A stretch of 64,000 nucleotides of DNA from Promerops cafer. Taxonomy: Eukaryota > Chordata > Aves > Passeriformes > Nectariniidae. Positions 1-13,299 of the stretch are shown here, piece by piece. Numbering within the stretch: position 1 is the stretch's first letter; every line of letters starts with the position of its first letter. The notes under the pieces were generated by a model. It saw only the letters and a program-made list of their open reading frames with translations, had not been told where the DNA came from and did not search any database. Both the position numbers and the translations under genes were made by a program. The stretch is taken from positions 247,050 to 311,049 of the forward strand of contig VZSE01011436.1 of the NCBI GenBank assembly GCA_013398275.1. The letters run 5' to 3'.

Positions 1-929
1 GATAAAACAGAAGTGGCATTAATCAGCCATACAAATGGTTGAAAATGAATCAGCTCTATTACAGGCAGAGGTATTACAAACATGGCAAATATTGTGTTCT
101 TCTGCAACTTCCATAGCTCATAATCTGCTCTCATGGACAGCCTCTTTAGCTGCTCTCTTGTCCTTCCCTGCAGGAATGTCTCAGTTGCAATGCCTCAGAG
201 TTCTCCAAACACACCATGAGATTTATTTTTTGCTCTGTTTCTGTTGCTCCCCATGTCCTTTGGCTCTCAAGTTTGACACCCTAACATGAAGGACTCAGTC
301 CACAAAACCTCCACTCTTTGTGGCTCTCAGTGAGAGATATCAAGTGGTCACTCTAGTGGTCTTCCAATTCTCAGTCCTCTGCAGCTCTTTCCATAGACCT
401 CCCACTAAGCAAGTTTCCTCTTTCTCTATTTATTCACCCCCAAATGCCTCCACGTAGTCTTAGATAGGTCCATCTGGGAAGCATATGTTCAGTTGTAGTG
501 ACTTTGGACCCACATTAAAGGGCCAAGTTCTACATGACAGAAATAGTTAGAGACCAGGTCCTTAATATTCGCAGGAAGACAAATGGTAGAAAAGAAGAGT
601 TGTCCTTTTTGCTGACAGTCAGGCATTCTCTGGCTGAATATATCCCACTGCTATCAAATAGGATTGATATGGATGAGTGAGAAGAATTGGCAGCACTGTG
701 TCTCTCTGATGTGCACAGTACTTTCAGGATCTCTTGATCAATAGAAATTCTCCTGTCTGGTGGACAAACAGTGGCAAAACAAGATCAAGTCACACAGGGG
801 TGTTCACCAACCTTGAAGGTTTTCTGTAAAGGGCCACCAGACTCTTCCATTCTGGCTCAATTAATAGCTATTGCTAAGGAGAGTTCTATCCATGACTCCC
901 AGGATGACAGGCTCTTCAGACTTGGCACG
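1..929. other. Gene-free unique sequence
   Basis: No coding exon, RNA gene or recognisable repeat is visible on either strand. The largest plus-strand frame that begins here (from 771) opens with GTG and runs into the antisense side of the CR1 fragment that follows, so it is not a gene. Composition is ordinary AT-leaning, CpG-poor vertebrate sequence. Confidence 0.6.
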
Positions 930-1197
930 TTGCTGGAACTTCCTGTGCATCATTTTCTGCTCATTTCCTCTTGTTCTGTTACTTGTCACTGTCAACAAGG
1001 GCCTGGATCCATTCTTGACATCACCCTTTGGATACGTATAGACATTGATGATGTCCCCTCTCAGTCATCTCTTCTTGAGGCTGAACAGGCCCTGCTCCCC
1101 CAGCCTTTCCTCATAAGAGAGATGCTCCAGTCCCTTATTCATCTCTATCACCCTACACTGAACCTGCTTCAGGAGTTCCATGTCTCTTGTACAGAAC
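930..1197 (-). repeat. CR1 LINE fragment (non-LTR retrotransposon), minus strand
   Basis: Read on the minus strand, this matches the 3' part of a CR1 element. The plus strand shows the familiar antisense phrases: a block around 1076-1096 containing 'gaggctgaacag', then 'cctttcctcataagagag' (1106-1123), 'gatgctccagtccc' (1121-1134), and a final block ending at 'cttgtacagaact' (1186-1198). The earlier part (about 930-1060) aligns with the CR1 stretch 'ggaacttcctgtgc' followed by a region near 'gcctggatcc'. The element lacks its terminal 3' end, which should lie to the left, and is 5'-truncated on the right. It is therefore a dead fragment with no reverse transcriptase domain. Family assignment is from memory of CR1 consensus sequences; the exact subfamily cannot be named. 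The 147-codon plus-strand frame here is simply antisense CR1. Confidence 0.9.
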
Positions 1198-1199
1198 TT

Positions 1200-4000
1200 T
1201 TGCAATATAATTAAAGAAGAGGCCTTGGGTATCTTGAGTAAAGTCTCTTCTGGTAAAATTCACTTGCCTTAACATCTCCAGTACAGATGCCTACAGAGTA
1301 GTTTCCTATACCTTTCTAATCTCTTCCTGAAGAGATATAGACTTTGTGAAGACATGATTCATTTGGCCAACTTCATAATCTGTCTTGGAAAGATTTAAGT
1401 CATGTTCTGGAAGAGCATTTTCCCCCTTAGGTTGATATTATGGAGCCAAGAAGACCAGTTCAGGGCAAAAGTACCTGACTTTCTAAACCAGCATTCAAGA
1501 ACAGCATGGCTACATGGATTTTCTACACATCTTTTCAGGCAAGTCATTACCAGGAAGGAGTGTCTGGCTTTTCTGACCTCCAACACATCACAAAGCCTCT
1601 CTCTTCGTCTTGGCTTTCCTTAAAAATAAGGTGGAGTGAGGAAGGTGTGAGTTTTTGTGGGATGGAGGGAATTCCTTTTTTCATAGTCATCATTGAATCC
1701 ATGTAGGTGTTTTCACTAAAAAGTATGCTTTTGAAGGTCTACAGGTCTCACTTGAAGAGTTTTAGTGAGTGATGTACACACTGCAGCTGTAAAATGTATA
1801 TCTTGCTTTTGCAGCCCTTGGCAACATGGGTAGTCCTACACAGTGTGAAGGGACAAACCTCTGGCACTCTAACCTTTTTTATCAGCTGAAGGACTGGCCC
1901 TATGTATGGTTAAGAGTCAATTGTTGTGAGTTAGGGCTGTGAAATCATCTCCCAGAGAATTTTGGGAGAAGCCTCTTTCCAGTGTAAAGAACTTTCCTTA
2001 GACCAGATAGGAAAGCAGAGAGGGTAGAAAGTCCTGAGCCCACCCGCAATCACATTTCCTTGTCCAAGAACATCAGATTTTTGGGATATAGGCTGAAAAA
2101 TAAAAACATCCTATAAGGAGACTGTTTAATAAGTTGAGGCAGCCAAGTATGTGAAAACTCCTGTGATCTTCTCAAGCCTTGTTGGGATTGGCAGAGAGGT
2201 TTCCGAAGCACATGGAGGTGGTCAGACACTTGAAAGGGACTAAAGTGCCAAGGGCCAGGTGAAAAAAAAATCTGTTAAATGTTATCACAGTACCTCTTCT
2301 TGGTGAGGTAAATTTCCAGGCATTTGTGACCTACTGTATGATAATGTCATGTGCTGATTCTAGCCGTAAATGGCCTGTCTTTATTCAGAGTCTGTCTGCT
2401 TCAGGATTTTATGCAATTCCATGTGAACTCATTCCACCCACCACACTCCATCAATACATGTGCTCTGCACCATTTAAACCAGTGTTTTGTGGCATCTTAT
2501 TCCTAAAAATAGTTGTGTAGCAGATATCATCTTTCCTGTATCTGCACTGCCTTGATTTCTCTATCTGTCTAGAGGCTTGCTGAAACAAATGTGCAGAAGC
2601 AAGCCTCTTTTCAGCTTTTGTGGCTTTTTAAAAACAACCACAGGCTACCTGAAACTGATGCTGCTTTAGATGAGCTGAGCTAAGCAGTGCAGTGTTGAGT
2701 ACAGATGTGGTCATATTGTATTAACCTCATCAATAAGGTAACAGTTCCCTCATCACCTAAAAGTCTCCATGCCCTGCACATCAAAGACTCCTGTAACCCT
2801 GGATCAATACAGGCACTGCTACGTTGTTGTTCTTTAAAGGTGCAAATCCCAGTACAGGTACCACAGAAAAACCTTTCTGACTTGACCTTACAGAGCTTTT
2901 CTTTATAATCATCTGCCTAAATCTGCAAGATTTAATTCAGGGAAGACCTGTGGTAAGCGTAAACAAGAAAAATAGTCTCTAATAAGTGCAGTTTATAGTT
3001 AAGGGATCTATGAAAGTTTGTGAGGTTTTAATAAGTTGGTCTAATAAGCTGGAATGGTTTTGGTATTGGTGTTGGTGCAGACACACAAGCCGTTCCGTCA
3101 TTTTACTGTAGTCTGTATTGGTATGTAGGTCTACTGGCAAGAACACTGCCCAGAATGCAAATTTTAAATTATGATTACAGTGCTGAGAGTCAGTGATGGT
3201 ATTTATGAAGGTACAGTGAATCACAGAATTTAAGAAGCTGTGGAAGTTACTGGCCTTAAGGAATTTGTTAATTCTCTAGTTTCATAATCTTGATTTAGCA
3301 CTAACATTTCTCATGCCTTCCTTTTGCAAAGATGAGGCCATCTAACAGAAAAGAACTGTGAGCAATACAGTTATTCAGGTTTGAACATATACAGAAATTG
3401 TACAAATTCAACTGTGGCTTAATAGCATTTAAGTTACTCCACGCTCCATATCACATTATGTCTTAAGGTCTGGTTTCTCTGGTTCAGAGACGAGTTTAAG
3501 ATCACAACATACCTCTCTTGAGATACTTGCGCTGTCAGGATGATGCATAAACTGATCCTTCTCATAGAAGATAAAACTGGCTCTGTGGATCACAGTGAAA
3601 TTCACAGGCTCAAATGCCATTCTGGTATTCAGAGGCACTGCTGCTGGAGATCCGACCTTACCATGGAAGCTGGTGTTTGCCATTTTCAAAGGGGAAAGCC
3701 CGTGCCGTCGAAGACATCTGGCCTGTTGTTGTAAACCTTAAAATTCCAGAGAGTAAAAAGCCATTTTCAGGTACTCAATCACAAATCAGATTTGGGGTTA
3801 TCAGTGTGTACATGTAAGGTTTAGGATACCTTTTAATCTATGTAAACAGTGTGCTCGAGAGCTGCATGTATTTATGTAGAGATCAAAGAGGTGGCAATGT
3901 CTATGGAGAATAAGCAGCAAGAAAAATCATAGGAATGGTAAATGATCAGTTGTGAGAAGGAAAACTTGAAAAACTGGATTCTAGACATGGCAAATAGGTT
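1200..4000. other. Gene-free unique sequence
   Basis: Mixed AT-rich sequence with scattered stop codons in all frames. One minus-strand open frame of 77 codons (3456-3689) contains a good splice-donor match near 3511 but no convincing acceptor or recognisable protein, so it is discussed as a finding rather than annotated as an exon. No repeats of known family were recognised. Confidence 0.5.
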
Positions 4001-4700
4001 GCACTAAGATGTGGCTCTGACATGTGCACATGGGGGTGGCATATCACCCACTGCTTGCAGGCTCTCTTTACTGAGGCTTGCTGCACTAGGTCCTGGGAAT
4101 GCAAAGCAGCTTGGCCTCCAGCATTCCCCCACCAGCAGCTTCCTGCCTTTTCACCAGCTGCTGCCTGCAGCTGGAATTGCACCATGCAGAGACATGACGC
4201 ACTCTCCCATGCCAGGGCTGGGCTTCTTTTCACCACCAGATTTAGCCTTCTGTCCTGGGAGCATGGGCAGCTGTATGGCCTCTTCCCAGAGCTCCCATTT
4301 TTTCTTGCTGTCCTGTCTTCCACACTCACACTTTGAACATCACCAAGGGCATGCTGAAATCAGTGAGGAATTTCCTCTGGCCCTCAGTTCCTTTCTCAGA
4401 TGGCTTTGGCTGTGGCCTGAGAATGTCCAGCAAAGCATACAGCAACCTCCACATCCACGGAGATCAGCAGGCTCCCCAGCTGCCCAACTGCTGGAACAAT
4501 ACTGGGAATCAAGGCAGCAGTGGCTGGCTTAGCCCTGTATAATGTATGGGGCAGGGACCAGATCCAGGGAGAACAGCCCTGCTCACCTCCACTCGAGCTG
4601 TCCAGTTTCTGGCTCCATGAGGGTTATCAAGGTGGGGGAACAAGCAACCTGCCTGAGGAAAAAGAAGCCTTGGTTAATGACTGCAGCACCCCTTAACCTG
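4000..4700. other. GC-richer patch without a supported gene
   Basis: This patch is visibly richer in C and G than its flanks, with many CAG/CTG-type trinucleotides and few CpGs. Overlapping open frames occur on both strands: plus 4011-4532, about 173 codons, opening with GTG; and minus 3946-4329, about 127 codons. Their predicted proteins are low-complexity mixtures of Ser, Pro, Leu and Gln with no domain I recognise. Open frames on both strands of a GC-rich patch usually reflect scarcity of TAA/TAG, not coding. Could be an exon of an unannotated long non-coding RNA, but nothing shows that. Confidence 0.35.
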
Positions 4701-4916
4701 AGCCTCCTTTAGCACCCACTAGATTCTTTGGAGAAAGGCTTCACTTGCTTTTCCATGACGGTTTGTGTCCCTTCTCCTTGATTCTAGAAGATTGTCTCCT
4801 TCACAGCAGTTCCTTTCACAGAAAGCTGAGGGTGGCAGGGCCAGAATGACGAAAAGCTGCTGAAATGTACTTTTTAATGAGAAAATGAAGTGTTCTCCAT
4901 TGCGGTATGATTGCTC

Positions 4917-4931
4917 TTTTTTTTTTTTTTT
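4917..4931. repeat. Poly-T tract (15 T)
   Basis: Uninterrupted run of 15 T, flanked by AT-rich sequence. No retroposed gene copy is recognisable on the minus strand next to it, so it is listed only as a simple repeat. Confidence 0.9.
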
Positions 4932-6972
4932 CTTGAATTCAGCAAAAAAAGAGGAAACAAAAAGAGGAACATGTGTTCATTCGTTGTAACTGGAGTTTGT
5001 GAAATGAGGTCTTCTTGAGAAAGCTACTAAACATTCATTTCAAAGAATATAGACGTTTTGGCATCCAAATATTGTAGCGTGTCCAGAATATAATTAGCTC
5101 CTGAAGTGGTTTGAACTTGTAAATATGTCTTTAGATCATAAACTGGTCCAGTAGCTATGCGAGCTTTAAAGCTGACTCTTGGAAAAACAAGACTTGGAAG
5201 GAGAACTCAAGCCACAATAGACATACACTGCGACCCGAGAGAATTCTCTTCATGCATATGGTTCATCTATTTACATATTTTACTGTAACCTTTTCAAAAC
5301 CCTTGCGCCTCGGGCAGTGGATGAGATTACTACTAGAACAATATAGGTAACTGTGGATGGTTTGAACTGTTTAGCTGCCAGTACATATTTCATTCACAAT
5401 TTAGGCTTTAATTTTCACCAGGCAAGTGAGGAAGAATGAGAAACATCTGCATCAGCGTAGTAACTGTCAGAGGACGTTAGATACAACATTGAAATTAAAT
5501 CTCACCTCTTCAAATGAGGCTGGGAAACACTGTTGTCTGTTGGGTAAAGTGAGGTAAAAAGAAGTGGAATGATTTCCTACAAATAGGCTCAGTGACAAAA
5601 ATTGAAAGAAGAACCCAAAAGACACAAAGGATATTCCTGCTTCTTTTTTCTGACTTCTCAAATATACTTTCCAGGCATGAGAGAACCAATTCAGATCAAA
5701 CGAGCTGGTCCAGACCATTGCCCAAAACCTAAATAGTTAAAGTCTGCATGGTGCTTTCAAGCTATAAAGTACACTGTAAGTGCTAAGTATTATTATTACT
5801 TTGAATCAAACAAAACCCAAACCTGTTTGAGAGGTTCAAAAATATTTGCTTAACTTTTATGTATTTATTTTACATTCTGGCTTGACTCTGCGCTTCCTGT
5901 TGTCTCCTGGGACTGAAAGTGCAGATACTCCAATGCCACAAGGTGGCCGTGCTAGCAGTGTTTCTGAATTGGCTGGAGATTAGGTGCTCTGGAAGTCTCA
6001 CAAAAAAGCCTTCTGTGAGACTCTCTGCACACAGTTTAATCCACCTGGAAAGTGGCGGGTGAGGCGTTAGCTGCAGGAGAAGCCCCTGCTGAAGGCAGAG
6101 CAAGCTGCTAGGGGGTAGCCAGGATGGTAATATACTTTCCCAGCAGGAGCTGAAATTTTGAAGATAGATCTTTCCAGACCAGGGAGCTGATGCAAGGGTT
6201 TTCAACATGGCCTAGAAGACTTAGGGACATAGCTACTTTTGATTGCTTCCTTGCATTTAGGGTTTAAGACTCTCACACAAGCTGTGATCAATGACTCCCT
6301 TCCAGCCAGCATATGTCTTGGAGAAAGGGTGGGAAGAGCACCATCTGCACGAGTCAACCTCTGCTGTAATTAGTCAAATCATCACAAAGCCTATCTGTTT
6401 TCCTCATTTGACAGCTGTCTGTTGGGCTCACCACTGAGGTTCGTGTGCCATTTGAAGCTGGATTGAGTCTATTAACCTCTTAACTGCTTCTGGCCCTACC
6501 TGGCAGAGCCGCACGCTGCGCTGATTCCCGCGGAATGCCAGTAAAATGTTGGCAAGGGAACAGATGCTGTTGGGACCCAGCAGAGAAGTGGTTAGCCGCA
6601 TGGATGTTGTTCAGTGCAACAGCCTGAAAGCTCATATTGTGAGAAGCACTTCTCACCATGTGTAAAGTCTGACACATATTTCAAAGGAAAGCTTTTAATT
6701 ACAGTTGGCAGGTCTGCCCCCACGCTGAAAAGTGACTTAATTTTTGACCCCAGCAGCACAAGAGTATGTAAATCAGGCTGCCATTGCAGTACTGATTCAA
6801 ATAAAGAGCTGCAGCTTTGTTGCCTGCACAGGACTCCTATGTGGGCTGAGTGTGACCTACCAAAATGACTGTTGAGCTATGGACTATGAATGGCTTGAAA
6901 TAAGTCATCTTATGCCTCAGTTTCCTCATTTGCAGAATAGGAGGAACAGGAATGTCCCCTCTTATAAAGTGC

Positions 6973-7040
6973 TGTAGGACCTAGGGGAGCTCTCCTGTCC
7001 CCTGATGTAGGACCTAGGACAGGGGAGCCCCCTGTCCCAG
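6973..7040. repeat. Imperfect 33-bp tandem duplication with GC-rich inverted repeat
   Basis: The 13-mer TGTAGGACCTAGG occurs at 6973-6985 and again at 7006-7018, a period of 33 bp, with diverged GC-rich sequence after each copy. Inside the second unit, 7017-7025 (GGACAGGGG) and 7029-7037 (CCCCTGTCC) are perfect reverse complements separated by 3 bases, which would form a very stable small hairpin. This is directly visible; any function is unknown. Confidence 0.85.
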
Positions 7041-10000
7041 CTCTCATTAATTACAGTGTGTTCAGATGATGGGGGCCACAGACATGCCCTAACTGTAAAT
7101 CTAGATCCAGATTTGCACTGAGTTCAGAAGAGTTTCAACTCCAGGTTTTAGTTCAGTCCAGTAATGTCACAGGATCAAAACTGAGTCTGGGTTACTCAAA
7201 AAGTAGGAAGTTCAGAGAAGAATAATTTGGTTCAGGATTTCATTGCTGTGGGACAAGAGACAACATCGCAACTCTTGAGCTGAAGTTTGAGCTGTAGCAC
7301 ACCTAGCCCTAATTGCTGTGTTGCTCAGAACAGTGTGTTTTCACTCAGCTTGGCACTCCATCCTTGGGCTCCAGCAAACTCAGTAATAACTAGAGACTAC
7401 ATGAATAGCATCATGCCAATGAGAACTCAGGCCATTTTTTTCAGACATAAAGGGAAACCCAAATTTTGGCTTATTTCACTAAAATAATCTGAAATTGAGC
7501 TATTCTCTTCTCTTTTTTTTTTGGTTTGTTTTGTTTTCTGTCTCTGCCTTGTGGAGAGCACCAACTTTTTCTCTGATAAAATTAGGAGAATGAATGCTAA
7601 AAAACTGAAATGATGAGGGAAGAAAACATTCAGTTAGGGGAAAAAGCCATGAAGAAGTAACTTCTGAGAAAACTCGAGGTGCCAGCAAGCACTTTTTTAA
7701 GGTGTCCACCTCAGCAAGACTGAAATTTTTTGGATTTTAAACAAGCCAATCCGCAGACTGACAGCTTGCTAAAACAAGGTTATGGTGTGCAAGGGGTCTA
7801 GAAGCCCAGCCTATCCTGGAGCTTGCACCTTGTCCAAACCCAAGGAGATTTATACCTTGAGTGACTGCGCTTGGTGTTTTTTGGAAAAACAGAGGTGAGG
7901 GCCAACACTCTCTGCCTGCTGTCACAGTTGTGGTACTTTAGGCAGCCCAGCTAGTCCAGTGCTTCCCTGGGCTGCAGCCTGGTGTAGGGAAGCCTCCAGG
8001 AATTGTGGGTGCTCCTGGCCAAGGAATGTGCTAAATTTGGAGTCCTCAGGGGCTGTTGCCTGCAGAGCTGTGACTCGTACTGCATGGCCGTGAGTGCTGA
8101 TTTCCAAGGGCAGAGTACTAGAATACTGGATAATGTAGGGCTGGGGATAGTTTTAGTTTCTCCAGCTTTTTTTTTTTGTCCTTTCCAAGCCTGTCTGCCA
8201 GTCTTTTTTCAGAAATGAAGACACGAAGCAGTATTGTCCATCTGTGCTCTGTCTTGAATTGTAATTCTTATGCAGTGGTGCTCAGGCACTGGACTCTTTC
8301 TCTCACCCTCCCACAGACCATTTATTTTGCAGCAGAGGAGGGATGTAGCAGGGTAAATACACAGGGACAGACCGGGCAAAAAAATAATAACTGAATGACA
8401 AGAGAAGGAGAACTAAAATTCCTCCTGGTGGTCATCAGAGAAAGCCGATGTGATTTCGTTATTATCTCAGGAAGGAAGTAGCAATGCACAAAGACAAACG
8501 GTCCAGCTGGAGCACCTGGACACCACGGTCACTTCCACCACTGATCAGATGGCAAAGTGAGCTTTCAAGCTACCGCCAAGTATCTTTCAAGCTGTTGTTC
8601 CTCCAAGACAAAAAAAACGGCTTTGCAAGAAGCCTGTTGGATGATTTTGCACTCTGACTGTGGGGTATGTGCCCTTCTGTGTGCTGCACTGTATGCACAA
8701 ATTCCTCAGGCACAACTTCCCATAAATAACTCCCTGTTCAAATGATGAGTTTGCACCAGAAGTACCTTAGCTCTCCGCTGTGCAGAGCAGGATGGGTAGC
8801 TGCACATGCCTGCAGCAGCACTCAGCAGGATGGGTTACAGCAGGTATTCACTTTAGGGCTGGTGTGTTTCTTCTCTTTTGGCTTTTCCCAGAGCAGCAAT
8901 GCCAGGAGGCACCCTCTGGTCCTGATGGATTTTAAAAGGTGCCAGGAAGGACCTAGGTAGGCAGTGTGATTTGGCTGTTACAGGTAAAGAAATGCCTGAA
9001 CCTACAGATAGTTTTAAAATTTGAAGCCTGCGCAGAATTTTGGGTATATAACATTAATTTGTTTTTCATGCATATGCAAAAAAAAATTATTTCATGGTTG
9101 AGGTGCCAGAAGAGAATGCTGAAGGTGGTGTAGAGTCATGGTCTCTGTAGGAGTGGTAGGTTTGTGTGCCAGAGGTGCATCCCAATTTCCTTGCCCAGGG
9201 CAGTGGGGCTCTGGGCTGCCAAGAGGCATCACTGGGAGTGTTTTAGAGCTGAAACTTTACTTTTTGTCCTTTTGTATGGAGTCGTCCTCAAAGACTATGC
9301 CCAGTTTAGTGGTCTCTCAGGAGAAACTAGAGATCATTCCTATCAATTGCTTGTGTTAATACCATATGCAGGAGTTGGAGGACACCATCATATGTGTTTG
9401 TGATAGATGCTATGCAGTGACAGTACATGGGAAGAATGTGAACTTAATTTTCTTAATAAAAATCTGCGACTCCACGTGAGAAAGAAAAAATCTTTTCAGT
9501 TGGGGAAGTCCAACTCTGCATGTGCAGAGTTGGTGCAGTTTTATTACCATAATCACCCTTTCACTGACTTAATTCCATGGTTTACAAATGTGCTAAAACC
9601 CAAAAAAATTATCTAAACCCTATCGAACCACTTATAATTTGCTGAAGCTTTTGTAAAAAAGCTGACAACAAAAAAGAAAACCCCGCTGAAGGGTTATAAT
9701 AAAAAATTCCACCAAAACAAGGAATTAAGGTCAGTGTGGACAGCAGCCCATTAAATCACTGCAGCAAGTATTGCTGTTGTGATGAACACCCTAGATAAGG
9801 TGGGGGTACTAAAAATAAGCCAGAGTTCCTCGAATAGCTGTACAGCATGTAAATGATTTAGGAGAGAGGCTACATTTATTAACTTGTTTATTATAACAAA
9901 TCTGGTATGACTTAATGTTAAAATGTTGGCAGGGTATAATTCTTCTCCAGTTGGATACACTGAAGTTTATATGAGAGGCTGAGCCTTTTGGGTCTGAGCT

Positions 10001-12663
10001 TTCATTATCCTGCAAGCAATTGTAGTTATGCACTGACACCACTAGGACGATAGCAATGATTTAACACGATAGTAATAGCAATACAGTCAAAGCTCCGTCA
10101 GAATTTCCATTTTAAACTCTGTTTGTTTAGAAATAATATTTCAACCAGTTAAAACAGCATCAAGCACAAACTTGGCATTTGCAGTCAGCCTGGATGCCTG
10201 GATGTAATTACTTTCTTCTATTTAAAAAAAAAGAGTATCTTGATTTTTTTCATTATTTTGAAAATATTTTTTTGTCTGTTGTTTTTCTTGCTGCCATTGT
10301 CCAGATGAAAGAAGTTTAATCTTAAAAAACATGGCTTTGCAACCACACTGTCCACAAAGAAAACAAATTGCTTTTGGCATTAAAAACAGATGAGCAATTT
10401 AGGCCTGGATGAAGCTGATCCTGGGGCCCGGGGATCAATGGGAGCTTTGTTATCCACACCATGAGATGTGAGAGCAGCCTTGTGCTGTGGGAGATGGGAG
10501 ATATGAGCTCCTGGTATGCACCCCAGTTTTACCATCCATATGTCATTCCCAGGGGATAGGAAGGAGCAGGACCTCCCCATGCTGGGAAAAGGTTTTGTCT
10601 GCACATCAGTACTACACCCCTAAGCTCAACATGCAGCAAATTTGGATATAGGAAGCATTCCTGTTGCTCTTCCTGAACCTATCAACAAAAAGATAATTCC
10701 CAATGCAGGACACAAGCTTGGAGATGGTGTGAGTGTGGGGTCCAACCCACAGCATTATTCACAATGGGATAAATTCAAATTTTCAATTGGAATTTGCTGA
10801 ATTTTTTTTGAAAACTTCAGACTTAGCCCAACTTTTCAAGGATATACCTATGATAAATTCCCAGACAGGAAGAAGAAAAAAACCTTACATTAAAATGAAG
10901 CCAAGATTGAGAACATGAATCCTTATTCAAAGGTCATACCTTAACTCAAGCATTTTAAACACCAGTCAAGACTATACTCACAACAAATCCAAATGCATGA
11001 AGGAAAAAAAAGAAGGGCAAATCCACACAGGCAATGTTAATCCTCTCTGAAAGCAAATCAGACTGCCAGAGTTATGATCTTAAATGAGAATGAATTGATA
11101 TTAAAAGCCTCATTGCTTTTTAGAAATGTCCCCTCCTTTTCCCTTTCCATGTGCCTGGACTTCAGGGAAGAATTAAGGCTCTTCAGGTGCCTTGAAAGTA
11201 TTTACTACCTCTGATGCACAACTTTAATTTTGATTTACCAGAGTTTAAAAAGTCAGTGCAGAACTGATTGCAACAATTGTGTAAGGAAATGCACAAACTT
11301 TGAGCTCAGATGACTCATTTTTATGCAGCAGCAGATTTAGCAGCAGCATATTAAAGTGGTGGTACTTCTGAATGCATGTGGAATATTTTCTTTTCATAAG
11401 GCTGTTTAATATATAACAAAACACCATAGAAACAAGTGGGAAGCTTGTCTCATTGATTTTAATGGGAATTTGATTCCCAAGAAGAATTTGCTGGTTCTGT
11501 ATTTTCCTAGTTGTGCAAAAACAATTTGCATGGAAAATAGATTTGACTTACTTGGTCTTTTGATGCTGCAGAAAGAGGGAAAAACATATTTGGGGATTCT
11601 TGTGGGGCTTCAAAGAGCCAGCAGTCCTTTGCTGTGATGACTGCAGCATTTGCAGAGTTGACAGCATTTGCAAAAGCAGGCAAGCGCCTCAGTTCCCATG
11701 GTGGGACAAACAGCAGGAGTCACGTTTTCAGGAGGAACTAACCCTGGCCCTTTCTCACACAGCTGGCCAGCCCAGGGCTGCAGGCACGTGTCTGGAAGGA
11801 GCTGAGCTTGGGCATGGGTAGGGAGAGAACGAAGGTGTTTCCATCCACCTCAGCTCCTGCTTGACTGTGCCCATTGAACTTCCAGCCAGGAGAGCCCTGA
11901 GGAAATCAGAGGGACCATTCCCCTCTCTCATTTCAGACCACCCTGGCACACACCTACTCCAACAGCAACAGCGCTCTAAGGCTTGGGATTTGGGTTGAAA
12001 TACTGACACAAACCACTGAAAAATTCCAGGGCTTCCAGGTCAAATTTTCATAGGAAGAGAACAAAGTTGTGCATCATAATGACACTGCATAGTATTGTGT
12101 AACACTCTTTGGAATGAAACCTCCTCTCGGGCCTGAATTATGTGGTTCCTGATGTGTTGGATGAGAGTCACATCTTTCTGTGGACAGCTCTGGCAGCAGC
12201 CACACTGCTGCCTCTTCTAACCAGCATGTCAGGCCCCATCCTGCTGATATCTGTGGACTTATGGCTTCCGTCATCTCTCTTTCCCTTCCTGCCTGCCCAG
12301 ATAGAGACATGACCTTGACTGTGTCCCACACCTACAGCACATCTACAGCTTTTCTGGTGCCAGCTGGCAGCAGTTTCCTCCTCAGAGCGTATTCACTCAT
12401 CCTTCAGCTGAGTAAGGACCTCAGGCAAGTATCAGAGCCTGGTGGAAGCAGCCTTCCCTCGACACCAGCCCTTTTGGTCTCCTCAATAACATGCTGGCAT
12501 CATCCTTCCCCCTTGCTGGAGTTGAGCAGGAGCCCTGGGATCATTCCTGCCCATTGCAGCCCCAATTGTGCCTGTGCACACCCAGGACATCAGTGTGGTC
12601 CCCTCCTTCTGTTTTGAGGACAAATCCACCAAATGGAGTGATACTTCTGCCTGGGGAGCTCTG

Positions 12664-12708
12664 CATGGATGGAACATGGATGGAACATGGCTGGATGGAA
12701 CATGGCTG
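12664..12708. repeat. Short minisatellite, unit about 11-15 bp
   Basis: The motif ATGGATGGAAC and the variant ATGGCTGGATGGAAC repeat about three to four times in tandem. In one plus-strand frame this yields a repetitive Met-Asp/Glu-Gly/His-Trp peptide, a by-product of the DNA repeat. Copy number is likely polymorphic, as for other short tandem arrays. Confidence 0.85.
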
Positions 12709-13299
12709 ACAGCACTGCTCCCAGTTTCCAAGGGGTTATGGTTTTAAAGAACTCTTCTTTTCATTGTAACTTCTTCTATTTAATTTAAGACTTAGCATAT
12801 GACACTGGTGTGGGCAGGAGCAGAAAAGATGGGTAGAACTTCGTAACCTTTGGACTTCTTTCAGCAAGTTGATGAAAAATCCTGGGGGAGCTTTTCCAAT
12901 ATTGTTTTCATACTCCGTGTAACTGGAAAAGTGAAATTCTTCTGAATGAGCAGGACGAGGAAAATAGTTAGCTCTGACGATGCTGGGAAAATTCTGGGGT
13001 TATTTTTATCCACGCATATAATTTCTGGTTGGAAAAAAAATTTGCCTCAAGTGTTCTGAATATGTGAATTTCTTATCTTCTGTTAGAAAACATAAGCGCT
13101 GGCAGGGGAAAGCAGACTTTCTTCATTAGTGCCAGAATATTTAACATAGGTTCCTCAATATGGAAAAAAGTAGTCAGAAGAAAAACAAGGAAAGTCATTA
13201 TCTGTTTTTTTTCCCCTTTTAATAACCTTTTCAGTAGCACAATGCATTCAAAGCTAGGCACATTCCCCTCAGTGCAATATGGTCTCAAGACATGATTTA

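Noticed and set aside
771..1214. 147-codon plus-strand frame
   Set aside because: Most of it is antisense CR1 sequence.
4011..4532. 173-codon plus-strand frame
   Set aside because: GTG start, low-complexity content, and overlapping open frames on the other strand; explained by the local GC-richer composition.
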